Shown here in pieces: positions 6,018 through 6,297 of a stretch of DNA of 6,297 nucleotides. The stretch lies in NCBI GenBank assembly GCA_031285975.1, contig JAITVE010000005.1, positions 1-6,297 of the forward strand. Reading direction: 5' to 3'. Made by a program: the position numbers and the translations under genes. Positions within the stretch are counted from its first letter, which is position 1. Each line of letters opens with the position of its first letter. The notes beneath the pieces were generated by a model, which saw nothing but the letters and a program-made list of their open reading frames with translations, was not told where the DNA came from and ran no database searches. Source of the stretch: Candidatus Adiutrix sp. (GTDB lineage Bacteria; Desulfobacterota; Desulfarculia; Adiutricales; Adiutricaceae).

Positions 6018-6029
6018 GAGGGGGACACG

Positions 6030-6297
6030 ATGAAAAATAAATTTTTACTGCTGTTAGTCGGCCTTCTCGGGGCCGTAATCGCCTCCGGGTGTATGCTGGT
6101 CAATGAAAAGGCCATCTTCAAGGCTTCCGAAAAGGTCGAAATGCCGGACATCTCCGGGGCCTTCACCGACCCCCAGCAGGGCACCTTTATCCTGAGCCGC
6201 GACGAGAAAAACACCAATAGCTACACCCTGACCTCGCCGGATAAGCAGACCATGAACCTCATCTTCACCCCCCTGCCCACCGAGGGGCGTTACCTGG
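6030..6297 (+). CDS. Small predicted lipoprotein (3' end cut by window edge)
   Basis: I do not recognise this family. The ATG at 6030 has GAGG (6018-6021) eight bases upstream, and 89 codons are visible before the edge. The N-terminus MKNKF is followed by a hydrophobic stretch (6-18) and a lipobox-like ASGC with Cys21, so a lipid-anchored envelope protein is likely; Met at +2 does not suggest inner-membrane retention by the enteric rule. The visible mature part is polar with alternating hydrophobic residues (TFILSRDEKN, SYTLTS, MNLIFTPLP), which looks like beta strands. It follows mazG by 36 bp and is probably co-transcribed with cvpA-mazG, though the hairpin between them leaves room for separate control. 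Confidence 0.8.
   Translation, partial: MKNKFLLLLVGLLGAVIASGCMLVNEKAIFKASEKVEMPDISGAFTDPQQGTFILSRDEKNTNSYTLTSPDKQTMNLIFTPLPTEGRYL

Overview
The window reads as bacterial chromosome from a GC-rich, Gram-negative organism. A three-domain NifU with a NifS-type cysteine desulfurase serving as the apparent Fe-S assembly pair, a CvpA-MazG-lipoprotein cluster, and palindromic intergenic repeats together fit a Desulfobacterota (Deltaproteobacteria, perhaps Desulfovibrio-like) genome best. That placement is an inference from gene content and protein style, not from a marker gene.

Layout. The left part (1-3648) is a minus-strand operon read as pyrG (CTP synthase), nifU (Fe-S scaffold), nifS (cysteine desulfurase, running off the left edge). 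Spacing is tight: 19 bp between pyrG and nifU, and a 4-bp overlap between nifU and nifS with a strong ribosome site inside nifU. A likely sigma70-type promoter lies just upstream of pyrG. The middle (about 3649-4323) is a 675-bp divergent intergenic region. It carries the two outward promoters and, between them, a dense set of palindromes. These include two head-to-head copies of a 37-bp REP-like repeat, which bound a 331-bp stretch holding at least four further inverted repeats. The right part (4324-6297) is a plus-strand operon: cvpA with an unusual C-terminal extension, mazG (NTP pyrophosphohydrolase), and the start of a small unrecognised lipoprotein cut by the right edge.

How the genes fit together. 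pyrG makes CTP from UTP, and MazG removes non-canonical or excess NTPs, so nucleotide metabolism lies on both sides of the divergent region. NifU and NifS build Fe-S clusters. No nitrogenase gene is visible, so the pair is probably the housekeeping system.

Main observation. The CTP synthase lacks the catalytic cysteine of its glutaminase domain. The nucleophile elbow, normally G-I-C-x-G-M-Q, reads GIGFGMQ (Gly381), while the His/Glu partners and the whole synthase domain are kept. If this is not a sequencing error, the enzyme should depend on free ammonia rather than glutamine. The second point of interest is the repeat pair in the intergenic region, whose two copies differ by paired changes that keep the same hairpin.
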